DNA of 64,000 nt, taken from Comamonadaceae bacterium. GTDB taxonomy: Bacteria > Pseudomonadota > Gammaproteobacteria > Burkholderiales > Burkholderiaceae. Positions within the stretch are counted from its first letter, which is position 1. Every line of letters begins with the position of its first letter. Shown piece by piece: positions 1-10,830 of the stretch. The stretch is from NCBI GenBank assembly GCA_947374535.1, contig CANCCJ010000001.1, positions 53,988-117,987 of the forward strand. Direction: 5' to 3'. A program made the translations under genes and the position numbers. A model generated the notes under the pieces. That model was not told the DNA's origin. It ran no database searches and saw only the letters and a list, made by a program, of their open reading frames with translations.

Positions 1-1
1 T

Positions 2-934
2 GAAAAAGCCGGCAGCTTTGCGGCAGCGGCGCGCGCCTTGGGGCTGGTCCCCAGCGCCCTGACCTACCGCGTGCGTCAGATTGAAGATGCGCTCGATGTG
101 TTGCTGTTTGACCGCAGCTCGCGCCAAGCCAAGCTCACCGCCGCAGGCCACGAACTGCTGCGCGAAGGCGAACGCCTACTGGCCGACATGGATGCCATTG
201 CCAACCGCGTGAAGCGCGTAGCCACAGGCTGGGAAAGCCAGTTCACCATCGCGGTGGACGGCATCATCGACCGCACCACGGTGATGGAGCTGTGCGAAGC
301 CTTCATGGCTTTGAACGCGCCCACCCGCCTCAAACTGCGTGACGAAACACTCACCGGCACATTGGCAGCGTTGACAAGCGGCCAAGCCGATTTGGCGTTG
401 GGTATCGCGGGCACGCTAAACGACAGCGGCAACGCTTCAGGCATTCACAGCCATACGCTTGGCCCCATGCGCTTTGTGTTTGCCATGGCGCCGCACCACC
501 CGCTGGCCCAAGCGCCGCAGCCTTTGACTGACGCTCGCATTGGCCAACACCGCGCAGTGGCCGTGGCCGACTCAGTGCAACGCGGCACCGGCATGACCAT
601 TGGTTTGCTGCCCGGCCAAGATGTGTTCACCGTGTCCAACATGCACAGCAAACTTGAGGCTCAAGTGCGCGGCCTCGGCGTGGGCTTTGTCCCCGAGCTG
701 ATGGCGCAGCCCCTGGTTGACCAAGGCGTGTTGGTAGTGCGCGAGGTAGATCGACCCCAGCGCGTGGCGCAGCTTAGTTACGCTTGGCGCATCCCCGATG
801 GCAGCGAGGGCGAGCGCGGTGGTCGCGCTTTGCAGTGGTGGCTCAAACAACTCAAAAGTACCGCCACGCGATCAGCGTTATTGGTGAACCCGCGACAGAA
901 TCAAGTACGTTCAGCAACCCCACGGAAGGTGTAG
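2..934 (+). CDS. LysR-family transcriptional regulator, 5' end missing
   Basis: The reading frame is open from base 2, so the true start lies left of the window. The visible N-terminus (EKAGSFAAAARALGLVPSAL) is the middle of a LysR winged helix-turn-helix, followed by the linker helix and an effector-binding domain (residues about 90-290 of the visible part). LysR proteins bind DNA as tetramers and usually control a neighbouring gene in response to a small ligand. The FAD oxidoreductase gene starts 9 bases after the stop, so the two may be cotranscribed. The ligand and target cannot be told from sequence. Confidence 0.88.
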   Translation, partial: EKAGSFAAAARALGLVPSALTYRVRQIEDALDVLLFDRSSRQAKLTAAGHELLREGERLLADMDAIANRVKRVATGWESQFTIAVDGIIDRTTVMELCEAFMALNAPTRLKLRDETLTGTLAALTSGQADLALGIAGTLNDSGNASGIHSHTLGPMRFVFAMAPHHPLAQAPQPLTDARIGQHRAVAVADSVQRGTGMTIGLLPGQDVFTVSNMHSKLEAQVRGLGVGFVPELMAQPLVDQGVLVVREVDRPQRVAQLSYAWRIPDGSEGERGGRALQWWLKQLKSTATRSALLVNPRQNQVRSATPRKV

Positions 935-943
935 AGTGCAGCC

Positions 944-2011
944 ATGACCTTAAACATCGCCATCATCGGAGCCGGCATCGCTGGCATCACAGCAGCCCGC
1001 ACTTTGGCCAACGCTGGCCACCATGTGCATGTGTTTGAAAAGAGCCGAGGCGCAGGTGGGCGCATGTCCACCCGCGAGAGCAACTTCGGCACCTTTGACC
1101 ACGGCACCCAATACTTCACCGTACGTGATCCGCGCTTTTCGCTGGCCATCCAAACCGTGCCCGGCACCAGCGACATTTGCCGCCCTTGGAGCGCCAATGC
1201 TGTGCGTGTGCTTGACCCACTCGGCCATGTGTTTGAAGCCGCCCGCGCGACCAAAGACGCACACTTCGTGGCCAAGCCGGGTATGAACGCCTTGGTGCGC
1301 CACTGGGCTCAGCCATTGGGCGACGCCGTGACCTACAACACCCAAGTCAACCGCTTGGAACGCGGCGCCAAAGGCTTGTGGACGGTGCATGCCGTCAACA
1401 GCACCTCGGGCAAAGAAGCGGCGCAAAAGCATGCTGGCTTTGACCATGTGTTGCTTGCGATTCCCTCCGTGCAAGCCGAGAACTTGCTGAAAGCCTCTGG
1501 CAAAGAAGCCGCCAACACCCAGTGGTTCAAAGCCATGGACGCGGTCGATGTAGCGCCGAGCTGGACTTTGATGCTCGCCTTCCCCAACGCCACCCAACCC
1601 AACTTGCACATCGGCCCTCAATGGAATGCGGCACGAAGCATTCACCACCGCATTGCATGGTTGGCACGCGAATCGTCCAAGCCCGGCCGTGGCAAAGTGG
1701 AACGATGGACCGTGCAAGCCAGCGCCGCTTGGTCGACCGAGCACATCACTGACACCGAAGCGCGTGTGAAAGCCAAACTCTTGCGCGCCTTCGCCGAACT
1801 CACCGGCATCCGTGCCGAACCCGCCCACGCCGAAGTGCACCGCTGGCTTTATGCCAAAACCATGAAGCCACTGGGCGTGTCGCACCAATACAACCCAGCC
1901 AGCGGCTTGGGTACCTGCGGCGACTGGCACTTGGGCCACCGCGTGGAAGACGCGTTTGTGTCTGGCCTTGAACTCGCCTTGAGTGTTTGCCAATCCGCCA
2001 AACGTTTCTAA
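944..2011 (+). CDS. NAD(P)/FAD-dependent oxidoreductase, renalase-like
   Basis: 355 aa. The N-terminus has the dinucleotide-binding signature [15 protein letters not shown], followed by an acidic residue ending the second strand ([14 protein letters not shown]), the pattern of renalase/amine-oxidase-type FAD enzymes. The [15 protein letters not shown] stretch and the C-terminal [17 protein letters not shown] segment, which closes the FAD site, are also typical. There is no signal peptide, so it is cytoplasmic. The substrate is unknown; family members oxidise amines or aberrant NAD(P)H forms. The gene lies directly after the LysR gene. Confidence 0.85.
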   Translation: MTLNIAIIGAGIAGITAARTLANAGHHVHVFEKSRGAGGRMSTRESNFGTFDHGTQYFTVRDPRFSLAIQTVPGTSDICRPWSANAVRVLDPLGHVFEAARATKDAHFVAKPGMNALVRHWAQPLGDAVTYNTQVNRLERGAKGLWTVHAVNSTSGKEAAQKHAGFDHVLLAIPSVQAENLLKASGKEAANTQWFKAMDAVDVAPSWTLMLAFPNATQPNLHIGPQWNAARSIHHRIAWLARESSKPGRGKVERWTVQASAAWSTEHITDTEARVKAKLLRAFAELTGIRAEPAHAEVHRWLYAKTMKPLGVSHQYNPASGLGTCGDWHLGHRVEDAFVSGLELALSVCQSAKRF

Positions 2012-2046
2012 ACGGTTCACGCACGGGCGACGTGCGTGAAGCTTTC

Positions 2047-2955
2047 GTGCGCTACATCGGTCGATTCGCTCCCTCCCCCACGGGCCCGCTGCATGCGGGC
2101 TCGCTCGTTGCTGCCCTTGCCAGCTGGCTAGACGCACGCGCCCACGGCGGCCATTGGCTGGTGCGCATCGAAGACGTGGACACGCCACGCTGCATACCAG
2201 GTGCAGACCAACTCATCCTCCAACAGCTTGCCACCTGCGGCCTTGTGCCAGACGCCCCTGTGATGTGGCAATCGCAGCGCGGCGCTTTTTACCAAGGTGC
2301 GCTGGATGCCTTGGTCGCTAAAGGCTGGGCCTATCCCTGCGGCTGCTCACGCAAAGCGATTGAAGACACGCAAGCCATGTTGGGTCACACGCGTGAGCGC
2401 CACAGCGCAGCGGTCTACCCAGGCACGTGCCGCAACGGCCTGAATGGCAAACCCGCACGCGCTTGGCGCCTGAACGTACAACGCGTGATCGACGACTTAA
2501 AACTGGCCACGCCTCTGACATGGCATGACCGTTTGCTCGGGCCACAACAACAAGACGTGGCCCAAGAAGTGGGCGACTTTGTGCTGTGCCGCGCCGACGG
2601 CCTATGGGCCTACCAACTCGCCGTGGTGGTGGACGATGCCGCGCAAAGCATCAGCCACATCGTGCGCGGGGCCGACCTGACCGACAACACCGCACGGCAA
2701 ATCGTGCTGCAGCACGCGTTGGACTTGCCCACGCCCAGCTACATGCACACACCGCTGGTGCTGGGCGAAAACGGGGAAAAGCTGAGTAAACAAAACGGAG
2801 CTGAGGCTTTGGACTTGAGTGCCCCATTACAAGCGTTAAACCGGGCGGCGCAGTCTTTAGGCTTGCCAAAGCTCACGGGCAAAGAAGACATAGGCCAAGC
2901 CCTGCAAACGTGGACACAAGCATGGCCCGCTGCCGCTCGTTCAGTCCCGCGATAA
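2047..2955 (+). CDS. gluQRS: glutamyl-Q tRNA(Asp) synthetase
   Basis: 302 aa from the GTG at 2047. This is a truncated class I glutamyl-tRNA synthetase paralogue that attaches glutamate to queuosine in the anticodon of tRNA-Asp. The HIGH-like motif appears in [16 protein letters not shown] near the start, the zinc-ligand region in [10 protein letters not shown], and the KMSKS-like loop in [10 protein letters not shown]. The anticodon-binding domain of true GltX is absent. An in-frame ATG at 1987 exists but adds 20 residues that fit the family poorly and overlaps the previous gene. queG, needed for the queuosine it modifies, is at 52.7-53.8 kb. Confidence 0.93.
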   Translation: MRYIGRFAPSPTGPLHAGSLVAALASWLDARAHGGHWLVRIEDVDTPRCIPGADQLILQQLATCGLVPDAPVMWQSQRGAFYQGALDALVAKGWAYPCGCSRKAIEDTQAMLGHTRERHSAAVYPGTCRNGLNGKPARAWRLNVQRVIDDLKLATPLTWHDRLLGPQQQDVAQEVGDFVLCRADGLWAYQLAVVVDDAAQSISHIVRGADLTDNTARQIVLQHALDLPTPSYMHTPLVLGENGEKLSKQNGAEALDLSAPLQALNRAAQSLGLPKLTGKEDIGQALQTWTQAWPAAARSVPR

Positions 2956-2983
2956 TCACGGTCTATTCAGAGAATTTCCCGCC

Positions 2984-3709
2984 ATGACCGCTGACACGCC
3001 CACCACCCCAGACACCACAAAGACCGACGCCCCTTTCATGCGCGTCATCAAAACCTACGTCTTGCGCGCTGGGCGCATGGGCCCTGGTCAAACGCGTGCG
3101 TTCGACCAGTTTGGGGCGCAATATTTGGTGCCTTACCAACCCGAGCGTTTGGATGCTGCCGCCACTTTTGGCCGCGCCGCGCCTCTGATTTTGGAAATTG
3201 GCTTTGGCATGGGCGACGCCACAGCCAAGATTGCGCACACGCGTCCTGATGACAACTTTTTGTGTTGCGAGGTGCACGCCCCCGGCGTGGGCGCGCTGCT
3301 CAAGCGCTGCGGCGAAGAGAACATTGGCAACATCCGCATCGTGCAGCACGACGCCGTCGAGGTGATGGACCACATGCTGGGTGAAAACAGCCTAGACGGC
3401 GTCCACATCTTCTTCCCCGACCCATGGCACAAGAGCCGTCACCACAAGCGCCGCTTGATTCAAAGCCCGTTTGTGAACCGTTTGGCGAGACATATCAAAC
3501 CAGGCGGCTACCTGCACTTGGCCACCGACTGGGAACCGTATGCGGAACAAATGATGCACGTGGTGTCTGCCGAGCCCTGGCTGAAAAACACCGCAAAAGA
3601 CCCCAGTGGCTTTGCCGAAAAGCCCGCCTACCGCCCGCTCACCAAGTTTGAAAACCGTGGCTTGAAGCTCGGCCATGGTGTGTGGGATTTGGTGTTCATC
3701 AAGGTCTGA
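2984..3709 (+). CDS. trmB: tRNA (guanine-N7-)-methyltransferase
   Basis: 241 aa. TrmB makes m7G46 in the tRNA variable loop using S-adenosylmethionine. The SAM-binding motif I is LEIGFGMGD (about residue 68), and the family signature [16 protein letters not shown] is at about residue 145. It is cytoplasmic and of normal length. It lies 28 bases after gluQRS, another tRNA-acting gene, and just before a pseudouridine synthase, so this is a small RNA-modification run on one strand. Confidence 0.95.
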   Translation: MTADTPTTPDTTKTDAPFMRVIKTYVLRAGRMGPGQTRAFDQFGAQYLVPYQPERLDAAATFGRAAPLILEIGFGMGDATAKIAHTRPDDNFLCCEVHAPGVGALLKRCGEENIGNIRIVQHDAVEVMDHMLGENSLDGVHIFFPDPWHKSRHHKRRLIQSPFVNRLARHIKPGGYLHLATDWEPYAEQMMHVVSAEPWLKNTAKDPSGFAEKPAYRPLTKFENRGLKLGHGVWDLVFIKV

Positions 3710-3723
3710 CGCGTCAGCATTCA

Positions 3724-4626
3724 ATGCAGATGCGGATTCCCACGCGCAACGGCGTAGGCCCGAGTCGCGTCACGCTTCCCCCGGGGCCTTGGCCCACAGT
3801 GCTTGATTTTTTAGTGGCGCGCATGCCCGACATCTCCCGCGAAGAGTGGTTGCATCGCTTTGCGCATGAGTTGGTGCTCAACGAAGCCGCTCAGCCCGTG
3901 GCAGCCACACAGGCCTACACGCCACACACCAAGCTCTATTACTACCGCCACATCGCCAACGAGCCCGTGTTGCCCGAGAAGGCCAGCATCGTGTTTGAAG
4001 ACGCGCATTTGATCGTGGCCGACAAACCGCACTTCATGCCCGTCACCCCTGCGGGTCGCTATGTGCAGCAAAGTTTGTTGGTGCAACTCAAGCACCTCAC
4101 GGGCAATATCGACCTCGTGCCCCTGCACCGCATCGACCGCGAAACCGCTGGCTTGGTGATGTTTGGCAAACGGTTGCAAGACCGCGATGCCTATCACGCG
4201 CTGTTTCGCGACAAGGCCATGCACAAGGTGTACGAAGCGGTGGCGGCGTACAACCCTTTGCTTGAATTGCCGTGTGTACACACCAGCCGGCTGCAACCGG
4301 ACGAACTTTTTTTTAGAACTCAAGAAGTAGCGGGCGAACCCAACAGCGAGACGCGCATCGCGCTGCTGAAAACAGAAGGTACGCGGGCGCTTTACAGATT
4401 AGAGCCCGTCAGCGGCAAGCGCCACCAACTGCGCGTGCACATGATGGCGTTGGGTTTGCCGCTAGAGGGCGATCAGTTTTACCCCACGGTGTTGCGCGGG
4501 CCAGATGCGGAAGAAGACTTCAGCAACCCGCTGCAGTTGCTGGCCAAAGGCGTGGCCTTCACCGACCCCGTCACAGGAGAGGCGCGTGAGTTTCACAGCG
4601 CCTTGCGGTTGAGCATCACGACATAA
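3724..4626 (+). CDS. RluA-family pseudouridine synthase
   Basis: 300 aa from ATG 3724 (ATG 3730 is equally possible). The catalytic motif HRIDRETAGLVMF holds the conserved aspartate of RluA-type synthases, and the C-terminal LEPVSGKRHQLRVHM motif is also conserved. The family isomerises uridine in rRNA or tRNA. The N-terminal segment (about residues 20-60) could be a small S4-like RNA-binding part. Which RNA is modified cannot be predicted. The gene follows trmB after 14 bases. Confidence 0.9.
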   Translation: MQMRIPTRNGVGPSRVTLPPGPWPTVLDFLVARMPDISREEWLHRFAHELVLNEAAQPVAATQAYTPHTKLYYYRHIANEPVLPEKASIVFEDAHLIVADKPHFMPVTPAGRYVQQSLLVQLKHLTGNIDLVPLHRIDRETAGLVMFGKRLQDRDAYHALFRDKAMHKVYEAVAAYNPLLELPCVHTSRLQPDELFFRTQEVAGEPNSETRIALLKTEGTRALYRLEPVSGKRHQLRVHMMALGLPLEGDQFYPTVLRGPDAEEDFSNPLQLLAKGVAFTDPVTGEAREFHSALRLSITT

Positions 4627-4671
4627 GACGACAAGCCCAGAAGCGTCAGGCTCGCCCAACGCTGCAAAGAC

Positions 4672-5802
4672 TCAGACCTTGATTTCGCGCGCTGTGATTT
4701 GGTACTTGAACGTGTCGGGCGCATAAGAGTCTGCGCGTCCCTCTGCTGTTTCAGCCACTGGGTACATCAAGAAGCCCAAGCGGTCTTCTTTGCTGCCCGG
4801 CAAGGCCACATCATGGGCGGTGTTCCAGCCCAACCAGTTGCCTTCCCAGCCGCCGAACAAGCGGTTGTACACGGGTTGCACCACGGCGTTGTCGGTGCGT
4901 TTGATCCACTCAGGCGTTTCTAAGCGCATCACTTTGGCCACGTCGGCGGGGTCCATCGCCACCCAACCGTGGGCTTGCAAATACACCTCGGCACGGCAGT
5001 GCTGCGCGCCTTTCAAGCTGGCGGAGTTGCCCGACAACTCTTTGTAACCAAAGGCCGAAGGCACCAAACGAATGCCATACACATCACGTGCAGGCACGCC
5101 GACTGAGCGACACAGGCCCACAAACAATGCGTTGATATCTGCACACTTGCCGCCTAGGTTGCCCGTCTCCAACATGGTTTTAATATCGCCCTCGCCGCAG
5201 CCGCGGGTCTTGGGTTCGCGCCAAGCGTTGGCCACCACCCAGTCGTAAATGGCGCGTGCTTTTTGGTCATCGGTTTTTGCGCCTTGCGTGACTTTGAGAG
5301 CCGTGGTGCGCACGATGCCGTCGGTGGGCAACAAGTGGGTGGCGCGGGTGTAGTAGCGCAAGGTGCCAGCGTCTTCGCGGGTGAACGCGTGCGCGTTGGG
5401 CTTGGCAATGTCCACGAAGCGGTTTTGGGTTTGCACGCGACTCGTGACTTCGACAAATGGTGTCACGCCTTCGGCGAACTCGGTATAGAGCATGTGCACA
5501 CCTTCGGTGCCGTCACTCACCATGCGTGAGGTGCCGTTGCTGCTGAAACTGCTCTCGAGGGAGCGTTGCCAATCCGAGTTGATGCTGGGCACGGGCAACC
5601 ACACACGCGGAGCACCTGTGGCATCAGTCAAGTCGACACGGGTCGTGACTTCAAACGTACGCCATTGGCCAGCTTCGGGTTCGAATCGACGCGCAGCGTT
5701 AGAAGCGAGGGCAGATGTTTGGGCCAGAGCAAAGCCAGGCACACCAGTGAGGGCGCACGCAGCTGCGGCCCCCTTGAGAAGAGAACGACGCACGAGAGTC
5801 AT
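4672..5802 (-). CDS. exported transglutaminase-like protein
   Basis: 376 aa. The start at 5802 has a GGAG sequence 9 bases upstream and gives a twin-arginine-like signal (VRRSLLKGAAAACALTG) ending near FALAQ. The transglutaminase core shows Cys in GGKCADINALFVG, His in AQHCRAEVYL and Asp in WVAMDPADV, the usual Cys-His-Asp triad. Such periplasmic proteins may act as proteases or cross-linkers; the substrate is unknown. A longer reading frame to 5880 exists but would bury the signal peptide. It lies downstream of tlpA on the same strand, separated by 128 bases with inverted repeats. Confidence 0.85.
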   Translation of the reverse strand: MTLVRRSLLKGAAAACALTGVPGFALAQTSALASNAARRFEPEAGQWRTFEVTTRVDLTDATGAPRVWLPVPSINSDWQRSLESSFSSNGTSRMVSDGTEGVHMLYTEFAEGVTPFVEVTSRVQTQNRFVDIAKPNAHAFTREDAGTLRYYTRATHLLPTDGIVRTTALKVTQGAKTDDQKARAIYDWVVANAWREPKTRGCGEGDIKTMLETGNLGGKCADINALFVGLCRSVGVPARDVYGIRLVPSAFGYKELSGNSASLKGAQHCRAEVYLQAHGWVAMDPADVAKVMRLETPEWIKRTDNAVVQPVYNRLFGGWEGNWLGWNTAHDVALPGSKEDRLGFLMYPVAETAEGRADSYAPDTFKYQITAREIKV

Positions 5803-5930
5803 GAAAGAGAGCTCCGAATAGGTGAGGAGACCTGTCGGCACATACAAGGTGTTTGGCTGAGATGAAACATCTCGCAGCACCCATGCCCCGAAGGCAGGTC
5901 ACCGCGCGCAAAGTGCGCGAGGCGCACACA
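5803..5930 (-). other. intergenic stretch with several inverted repeats
   Basis: The 128 bases between tlpA and the transglutaminase gene contain a GAGATG-AAA-CATCTC hairpin (about 5859-5873) and a CGCGCG/GTGCGCG-type stem (about 5911-5928). No clear U-tract follows either one. They may form part of the 5' leader of the transglutaminase mRNA or end tlpA transcription. I recognise no riboswitch family in it. Confidence 0.3.
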
Positions 5931-6551
5931 TTATCGCTTGAGGGCTGCGGGCTTGGCTGCTGCGTCTGACGGTGAAACATTTCGACGTACATCAGCCAAC
6001 CACGCATTGGCTTGCGGTCCACTCCAATCCACATCGCCCATGATGCGCCAGCGTGCTTGGCCGTTGGGCGCTATGAGAATGGTGGTGGGATACACCGTCA
6101 CACCCCAGCGTTTGGCCAACTCACCTTTGGCATCGGAAACCACCGGAAAGGTCATGCCCGTGTTTTGCATGTAACGTGCAGCGCGTGCAGCAGGCTCGCG
6201 CACATTGATGGTGAGCACCACGGTTTGGCTGTCGCTGATGTCATACAAGGTTTGCAGCGTGGGCAGCTCGTCTTTGCAAGGCGCACACCATGTGGCCCAA
6301 AAGTTCAGTACCACCACTTTGCCTGCCAGCTCGGATGCGTTCCAAGTTTTGCCTTGCAAATCAAACGCTTCAATTTTTGGCGTCACAGTGCTGACTGGCC
6401 ATGCAGTTTTGTCGAATTGTGCCCACGCGCTGTTGGCCACAAAGTTTGACGCTGCCAAGCCAAATACCAGCCCAACAAAAAGGCCCAACACCTGTTGGGC
6501 CTTGGTCTGCACGACGCCTTCGCTGGCGTAGATACATGCGAACAAGCGCAT
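5931..6551 (-). CDS. TlpA/ResA-type thiol-disulfide oxidoreductase
   Basis: 206 aa. An N-terminal hydrophobic segment (about residues 18-42) anchors or exports it to the periplasm. The thioredoxin fold carries the redox motif WATWCAPC, then the cis-Pro loop VTVYPTTILI. The family reduces disulfides, often for cytochrome c maturation. The ATG shares one base with the alaS stop codon (TGATG), which suggests translational coupling. A TTG one codon upstream is an alternative start. Confidence 0.92.
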   Translation of the reverse strand: MRLFACIYASEGVVQTKAQQVLGLFVGLVFGLAASNFVANSAWAQFDKTAWPVSTVTPKIEAFDLQGKTWNASELAGKVVVLNFWATWCAPCKDELPTLQTLYDISDSQTVVLTINVREPAARAARYMQNTGMTFPVVSDAKGELAKRWGVTVYPTTILIAPNGQARWRIMGDVDWSGPQANAWLADVRRNVSPSDAAAKPAALKR

Positions 6552-9175
6552 CAAACGCGCTCAGCCATCCAAGCTTGCACGCTGGCCAAAGCCTTGGGCA
6601 AGGCTGCGGCATCGGTGCCACCGGCCATCGCCATGTCGGGCTTGCCACCGCCTTTGCCACCCACTTGCTGAGCCACAAAGTTGGCCAACTCGCCAGCTTT
6701 GACCTTGCCCACGTTGTCAGCCGTCACGCCTGCGGCGATGTTCACTTTCTCGCCGTCCACAGCCGCCAGCACGATCACGGCTGACTTCATCTTGTCTTTG
6801 AGCTTGTCCATGGTGTCGCGCAAAGTTTTGGCGTCCGCACCTTCAAGCTTGGCAACCAAGAGCTTGGTGCCTTTGATGTCTACAGCTTGCGTCAACAACT
6901 CGTCGCTTTGAGCAGAAGCCACTTTGCCTTTGAGGGCCGACACTTCTTTTTCAAGGGCTTTGACTTGGTCCAACACCTGGGCCAAACGCGCATTGAGCTC
7001 GGTGGTTGGCGCCTTGAGAGCACCTGCCGCTTGCGACACGGTGTCTTCCAGTGATTGCAAATAAGCCAAAGCATTGGCACCCGTGACGGCTTCGATACGA
7101 CGCACGCCAGCGGCCACGCCGCTTTCGCCGACCACTTTGAACAAACCGATGTCGCCTGTCGCCTTGACGTGGGTGCCACCGCACAACTCGCGGCTAGAGC
7201 CAATGTCAAGCACGCGCACGGTCTCACCGTACTTCTCGCCGAACAACATCATGGCGCCCGTTTTTTGTGCGGACTCGATGTCCATCACACGCGCTTGAGC
7301 TGCGGCGTTGGCCAAAATTTCCGCGTTGACCTTGGCTTCGATCTCACGAATTTGTGCGTCAGTCACGGGGGCGTTGTGCGCAAAGTCGAAGCGCGTGCGC
7401 TCGGCGTTCACCAAGCTGCCCTTTTGTTGCACATGATCGCCCAACACTTCGCGCAAGGCTTTGTGCATCAAATGGGTGGCCGAGTGGTTGCGAACCGTGG
7501 CCGCGCGCACTTGCGTGTTGACTTGCGCATCCACATGGTCGCCCACGGCCAACGTGCCTTGGGTCAAAGTGCCGTGGTGGCCGAATACGTCGGCTTTGAT
7601 TTTGAGGGTGTCTTCCACCGAAAACTGCGCGGAACCGCTGACCAGCACACCAGAGTCGCCCACTTGGCCGCCGCTCTCGGCGTAGAAGGGGGTGGCGTCC
7701 AACACCACCACGCCGGTTTGGCCGTGTTTGAGTTCGGCTACTGAGTTGCCATCCAAGTACACCGCCACCACTTTGGCTTGTGTCTGGAGGTCCTCGTAAC
7801 CCACAAACGTGTTGCCAGCGCCGGTGTAGTCCAAGGCCTTGTCCATCTTGAACTTGCCTGCGGCGCGGGCTTGGCTCTTTTGTTTTTCCATCGCAGCAGC
7901 AAAGCCTGCTTCGTCCACGCTTAGGCCCCGCTCGCGGCAAACGTCGGCGGACAAGTCGAGTGGGAATCCATACGTGTCATGCAGCTTGAAAGCCACAACG
8001 CCAGGCAACACTTTGACGCCCCCCTCCAAAGCGGCATCCAAAATTTGCATGCCCACTTCGAGGGTTTCAAAAAATCGCTCTTCTTCCGCTTTCAACACGG
8101 ACGTAATGCGCTCGGCTTGGCTAGCCATGTTGGGGTACGCATCGCCCATGAGCTTGACCAAGTCGGGCACAAGTTTGTGGAAGAACGGTTTTTTCTGGCC
8201 TAACAAATACCCGTGGCGAATGGCGCGACGGATGATGCGGCGTTGCACATAGCCACGGCCTTCGTTACTAGGCACCACGCCGTCGCTCACCAAGAACGAG
8301 GTGGCGCGGATGTGGTCGGCAATCACGCGCAGGCTCTTGTGGCCCAAGTCTTGGCAACCAGTCTCGCGTGACGCGGCTTTGATGAGTGCGTCAAAAATGT
8401 CAATTTCGTAGTTGCTGTGCACGTGTTGCAAGATCGCGGCCAAGCGTTCGAGGCCCATGCCGGTGTCCACGCAAGGCGCTGGCAAACGAGTGACAGCACC
8501 TGTTTCGTCCATATTGAATTGCATGAACACGTTGTTCCAAATTTCGATGAAACGGTCGCCGTCTTCGTCGGGGCTGCCGGGTGGGCCGCCGGGGATGTGG
8601 TCACCGTGGTCGTAGAAGATTTCAGAACATGGCCCGCAGGGGCCGGTGTCGGCCATCATCCAGAAGTTGTCGCTTTTGTAGCGGCCACCTTTGTTGTCGC
8701 CGATGCGAATCACGCGCTCGGATGGCAGGCCAATTTCTTTCGTCCAAATGTCGTAGGCCTCGTCGTCTTCTTGGTAGACCGTGGCTAGCAGGCGATCGGC
8801 TGGCAGCTTGTAGACCTCGGTCAACAACTCCCACGCCCACTTGAGTGATTCACGCTTGAAGTAGTCACCGAAAGACCAGTTGCCCAGCATTTCGAAGAAA
8901 GTGTGGTGGCGGGCGGTGTAGCCCACGTTTTCCAAGTCGTTGTGTTTGCCACCGGCACGCAAACAGGCCTGCACCGAGGCGGCACGCACATAGGAGCGCT
9001 TGTCTGCACCCAAAAACACGTCTTTGAACTGGACCATGCCTGAGTTGGTGAACATCAAAGTGGGGTCGTTGCCCGGCACCAATGGGCTAGAGGCCACCAC
9101 GGTGTGACCTTTGGACTCAAAGAAGTCCAAGAATGTTTTGCGAATGTCGGCGACGGTGAATTGGGGTTTAGTCAT
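6551..9175 (-). CDS. alaS: alanine-tRNA ligase
   Basis: 874 aa, the full family length. Class II aminoacylation domain at the N-terminus ([18 protein letters not shown], then [15 protein letters not shown]), editing domain with [16 protein letters not shown] and the zinc-ligand region [13 protein letters not shown], and the C-terminal DHHA1/C-Ala domain ending in [11 protein letters not shown]. It charges tRNA-Ala and edits mischarged Ser and Gly. It heads an alaS-tlpA transcription unit, divergent from the aldehyde dehydrogenase gene. Confidence 0.98.
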   Translation of the reverse strand: MTKPQFTVADIRKTFLDFFESKGHTVVASSPLVPGNDPTLMFTNSGMVQFKDVFLGADKRSYVRAASVQACLRAGGKHNDLENVGYTARHHTFFEMLGNWSFGDYFKRESLKWAWELLTEVYKLPADRLLATVYQEDDEAYDIWTKEIGLPSERVIRIGDNKGGRYKSDNFWMMADTGPCGPCSEIFYDHGDHIPGGPPGSPDEDGDRFIEIWNNVFMQFNMDETGAVTRLPAPCVDTGMGLERLAAILQHVHSNYEIDIFDALIKAASRETGCQDLGHKSLRVIADHIRATSFLVSDGVVPSNEGRGYVQRRIIRRAIRHGYLLGQKKPFFHKLVPDLVKLMGDAYPNMASQAERITSVLKAEEERFFETLEVGMQILDAALEGGVKVLPGVVAFKLHDTYGFPLDLSADVCRERGLSVDEAGFAAAMEKQKSQARAAGKFKMDKALDYTGAGNTFVGYEDLQTQAKVVAVYLDGNSVAELKHGQTGVVVLDATPFYAESGGQVGDSGVLVSGSAQFSVEDTLKIKADVFGHHGTLTQGTLAVGDHVDAQVNTQVRAATVRNHSATHLMHKALREVLGDHVQQKGSLVNAERTRFDFAHNAPVTDAQIREIEAKVNAEILANAAAQARVMDIESAQKTGAMMLFGEKYGETVRVLDIGSSRELCGGTHVKATGDIGLFKVVGESGVAAGVRRIEAVTGANALAYLQSLEDTVSQAAGALKAPTTELNARLAQVLDQVKALEKEVSALKGKVASAQSDELLTQAVDIKGTKLLVAKLEGADAKTLRDTMDKLKDKMKSAVIVLAAVDGEKVNIAAGVTADNVGKVKAGELANFVAQQVGGKGGGKPDMAMAGGTDAAALPKALASVQAWMAERV

Positions 9176-9264
9176 CCTTGAATTATAAGTTTCAGTGTCA
9201 CCCCAGAGTCATCGCGGGCGCTGAGCCAGCGGTATGCTTGGTTGATTGAATTTGGAGACCCACT

Positions 9265-10734
9265 ATGCATGCGCCCCTTTCTTTGCTCAACGACCCCAGC
9301 CTGTTTAAAACCGATGCCTTGATCAACGGCCATTGGGTCAAAGGCGTCAGCCGCTTTGATGTGCATGACCCTGCTACTGGCCAAAAGTTAGCGGATGTGG
9401 CCAATCTCGGACCTATGGACGCGCAAGCCGCCATCGACGCAGCCAACGCGGCTTGGCCTGCGTGGCGCAGCAAAACAGGTAAAGAGCGCAGCATCATCCT
9501 GCGAAAGTGGTTCGACCTGCTCATGGCCAACCAAGAAGACCTAGGCCGCATCATGACCGCCGAACAGGGCAAACCCTTTGCGGAAGCCAAAGGCGAAGTG
9601 GCCTATGGCGCGAGTTTTGTCGAGTGGTTTGCCGAAGAAGCCAAGCGCGTCAACGGCGAAACGCTGCCCCAGTTCGACAACAACCGTCGCTTGATGGTTT
9701 TGAAGCAACCCATCGGCGTGTGCGCCGCCATCACGCCTTGGAACTTTCCGTTGGCCATGATCACTCGCAAAGTCGCGCCGGCACTAGCGGCTGGCTGCCC
9801 TGTCGTGATCAAACCCGCTGAATTAACGCCGCTCACCGCTTTGGCGGCGGCAGAACTGGCCATTCGCGCAGGCATTCCCGCTGGTGTGTTGAACATTCTC
9901 AGCGCCGACAGCGACAACAGCATTGCCATTGGCAAAGTGTTTTGCAGCAGCGACATCGTGCGCCACATCAGCTTTACTGGCTCCACCGAAGTGGGCCGCA
10001 TCTTGATGGCGCAGTCTGCGCCCAGTATCAAAAAGCTGGCCTTAGAGTTGGGCGGCAACGCACCCTTCATCGTGTTTGACGACGCCGACATTGACAGCGC
10101 CGTAGAAGGTGCGATGGCCAGCAAATACCGCAACGCGGGCCAAACCTGTGTCTGCGCCAACCGCATCTACGTGCAAGACGCGGTGTATGACGAATTCGTA
10201 CAAAAGTTCGCTGCCAAAGTCAAATCGCTCAAAGTGGGCAATGGCTTTGAAGACGGCGTGGTGCAAGGCCCATTGATTGAAGATGCCGCCGTTGAAAAAG
10301 TCGAACGTCACGTGAAAGACGCCTTGGCCAAAGGCGGCAAATTGATCACGGGCGGTCACAAATTAAACGGCCAATTCTTTGAACCCACCGTGATCGCAGA
10401 CGCCCGCGCCGACATGCTGTGCGCCCGAGAAGAAACCTTTGGCCCCTTCGCTCCCGTGTTCCGTTTCCACAAAGACCAAGAAGCGATTGACGCGGCCAAC
10501 AACACCGAGTTTGGATTGGCCAGTTACTTCTACAGCCGTGACATTGGGCGCATCTACCGCGTGAGTGAAGCACTGGAATATGGCATGGTAGGCATCAACG
10601 TGGGCATCATCGCCACCGAGCATGTGCCGTTTGGTGGCGTGAAGCAATCGGGCTTGGGCCGCGAAGGCTCTAGCCACGGCATGGACGAGTACTTGGAGAT
10701 GAAATACCTATGCTTGGGAGACATATTGAATTAA
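9265..10734 (+). CDS. gabD: NAD(P)-dependent succinate-semialdehyde dehydrogenase
   Basis: 489 aa aldehyde dehydrogenase. The glutamate motif LELGGNAPFIVFDDAD and the catalytic cysteine in NAGQTCVCANRIYV match the GabD subgroup, which oxidises succinate semialdehyde to succinate. The Rossmann segment SFTGSTEVGRILM is also present. The start at 9265 has GGAG nine bases upstream. No gabT or gabP lies next to it, so the exact semialdehyde is inferred from family resemblance. Confidence 0.9.
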   Translation: MHAPLSLLNDPSLFKTDALINGHWVKGVSRFDVHDPATGQKLADVANLGPMDAQAAIDAANAAWPAWRSKTGKERSIILRKWFDLLMANQEDLGRIMTAEQGKPFAEAKGEVAYGASFVEWFAEEAKRVNGETLPQFDNNRRLMVLKQPIGVCAAITPWNFPLAMITRKVAPALAAGCPVVIKPAELTPLTALAAAELAIRAGIPAGVLNILSADSDNSIAIGKVFCSSDIVRHISFTGSTEVGRILMAQSAPSIKKLALELGGNAPFIVFDDADIDSAVEGAMASKYRNAGQTCVCANRIYVQDAVYDEFVQKFAAKVKSLKVGNGFEDGVVQGPLIEDAAVEKVERHVKDALAKGGKLITGGHKLNGQFFEPTVIADARADMLCAREETFGPFAPVFRFHKDQEAIDAANNTEFGLASYFYSRDIGRIYRVSEALEYGMVGINVGIIATEHVPFGGVKQSGLGREGSSHGMDEYLEMKYLCLGDILN

Positions 10735-10830
10735 TCTCAAACCCGCGGAAATACGTGGTTCTACGAGGTTTTCAACAAAATCGCTGTATACAATATGCCC
10801 ACAAGTTATGTAACCAAAGGCATATGTATC

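Noticed and set aside
950..2188. Long minus-strand open frame of 412 codons
   Set aside because: It is antisense to a clear FAD oxidoreductase and gluQRS; GC-rich genes often have such open antisense frames, and the translation looks compositionally random.
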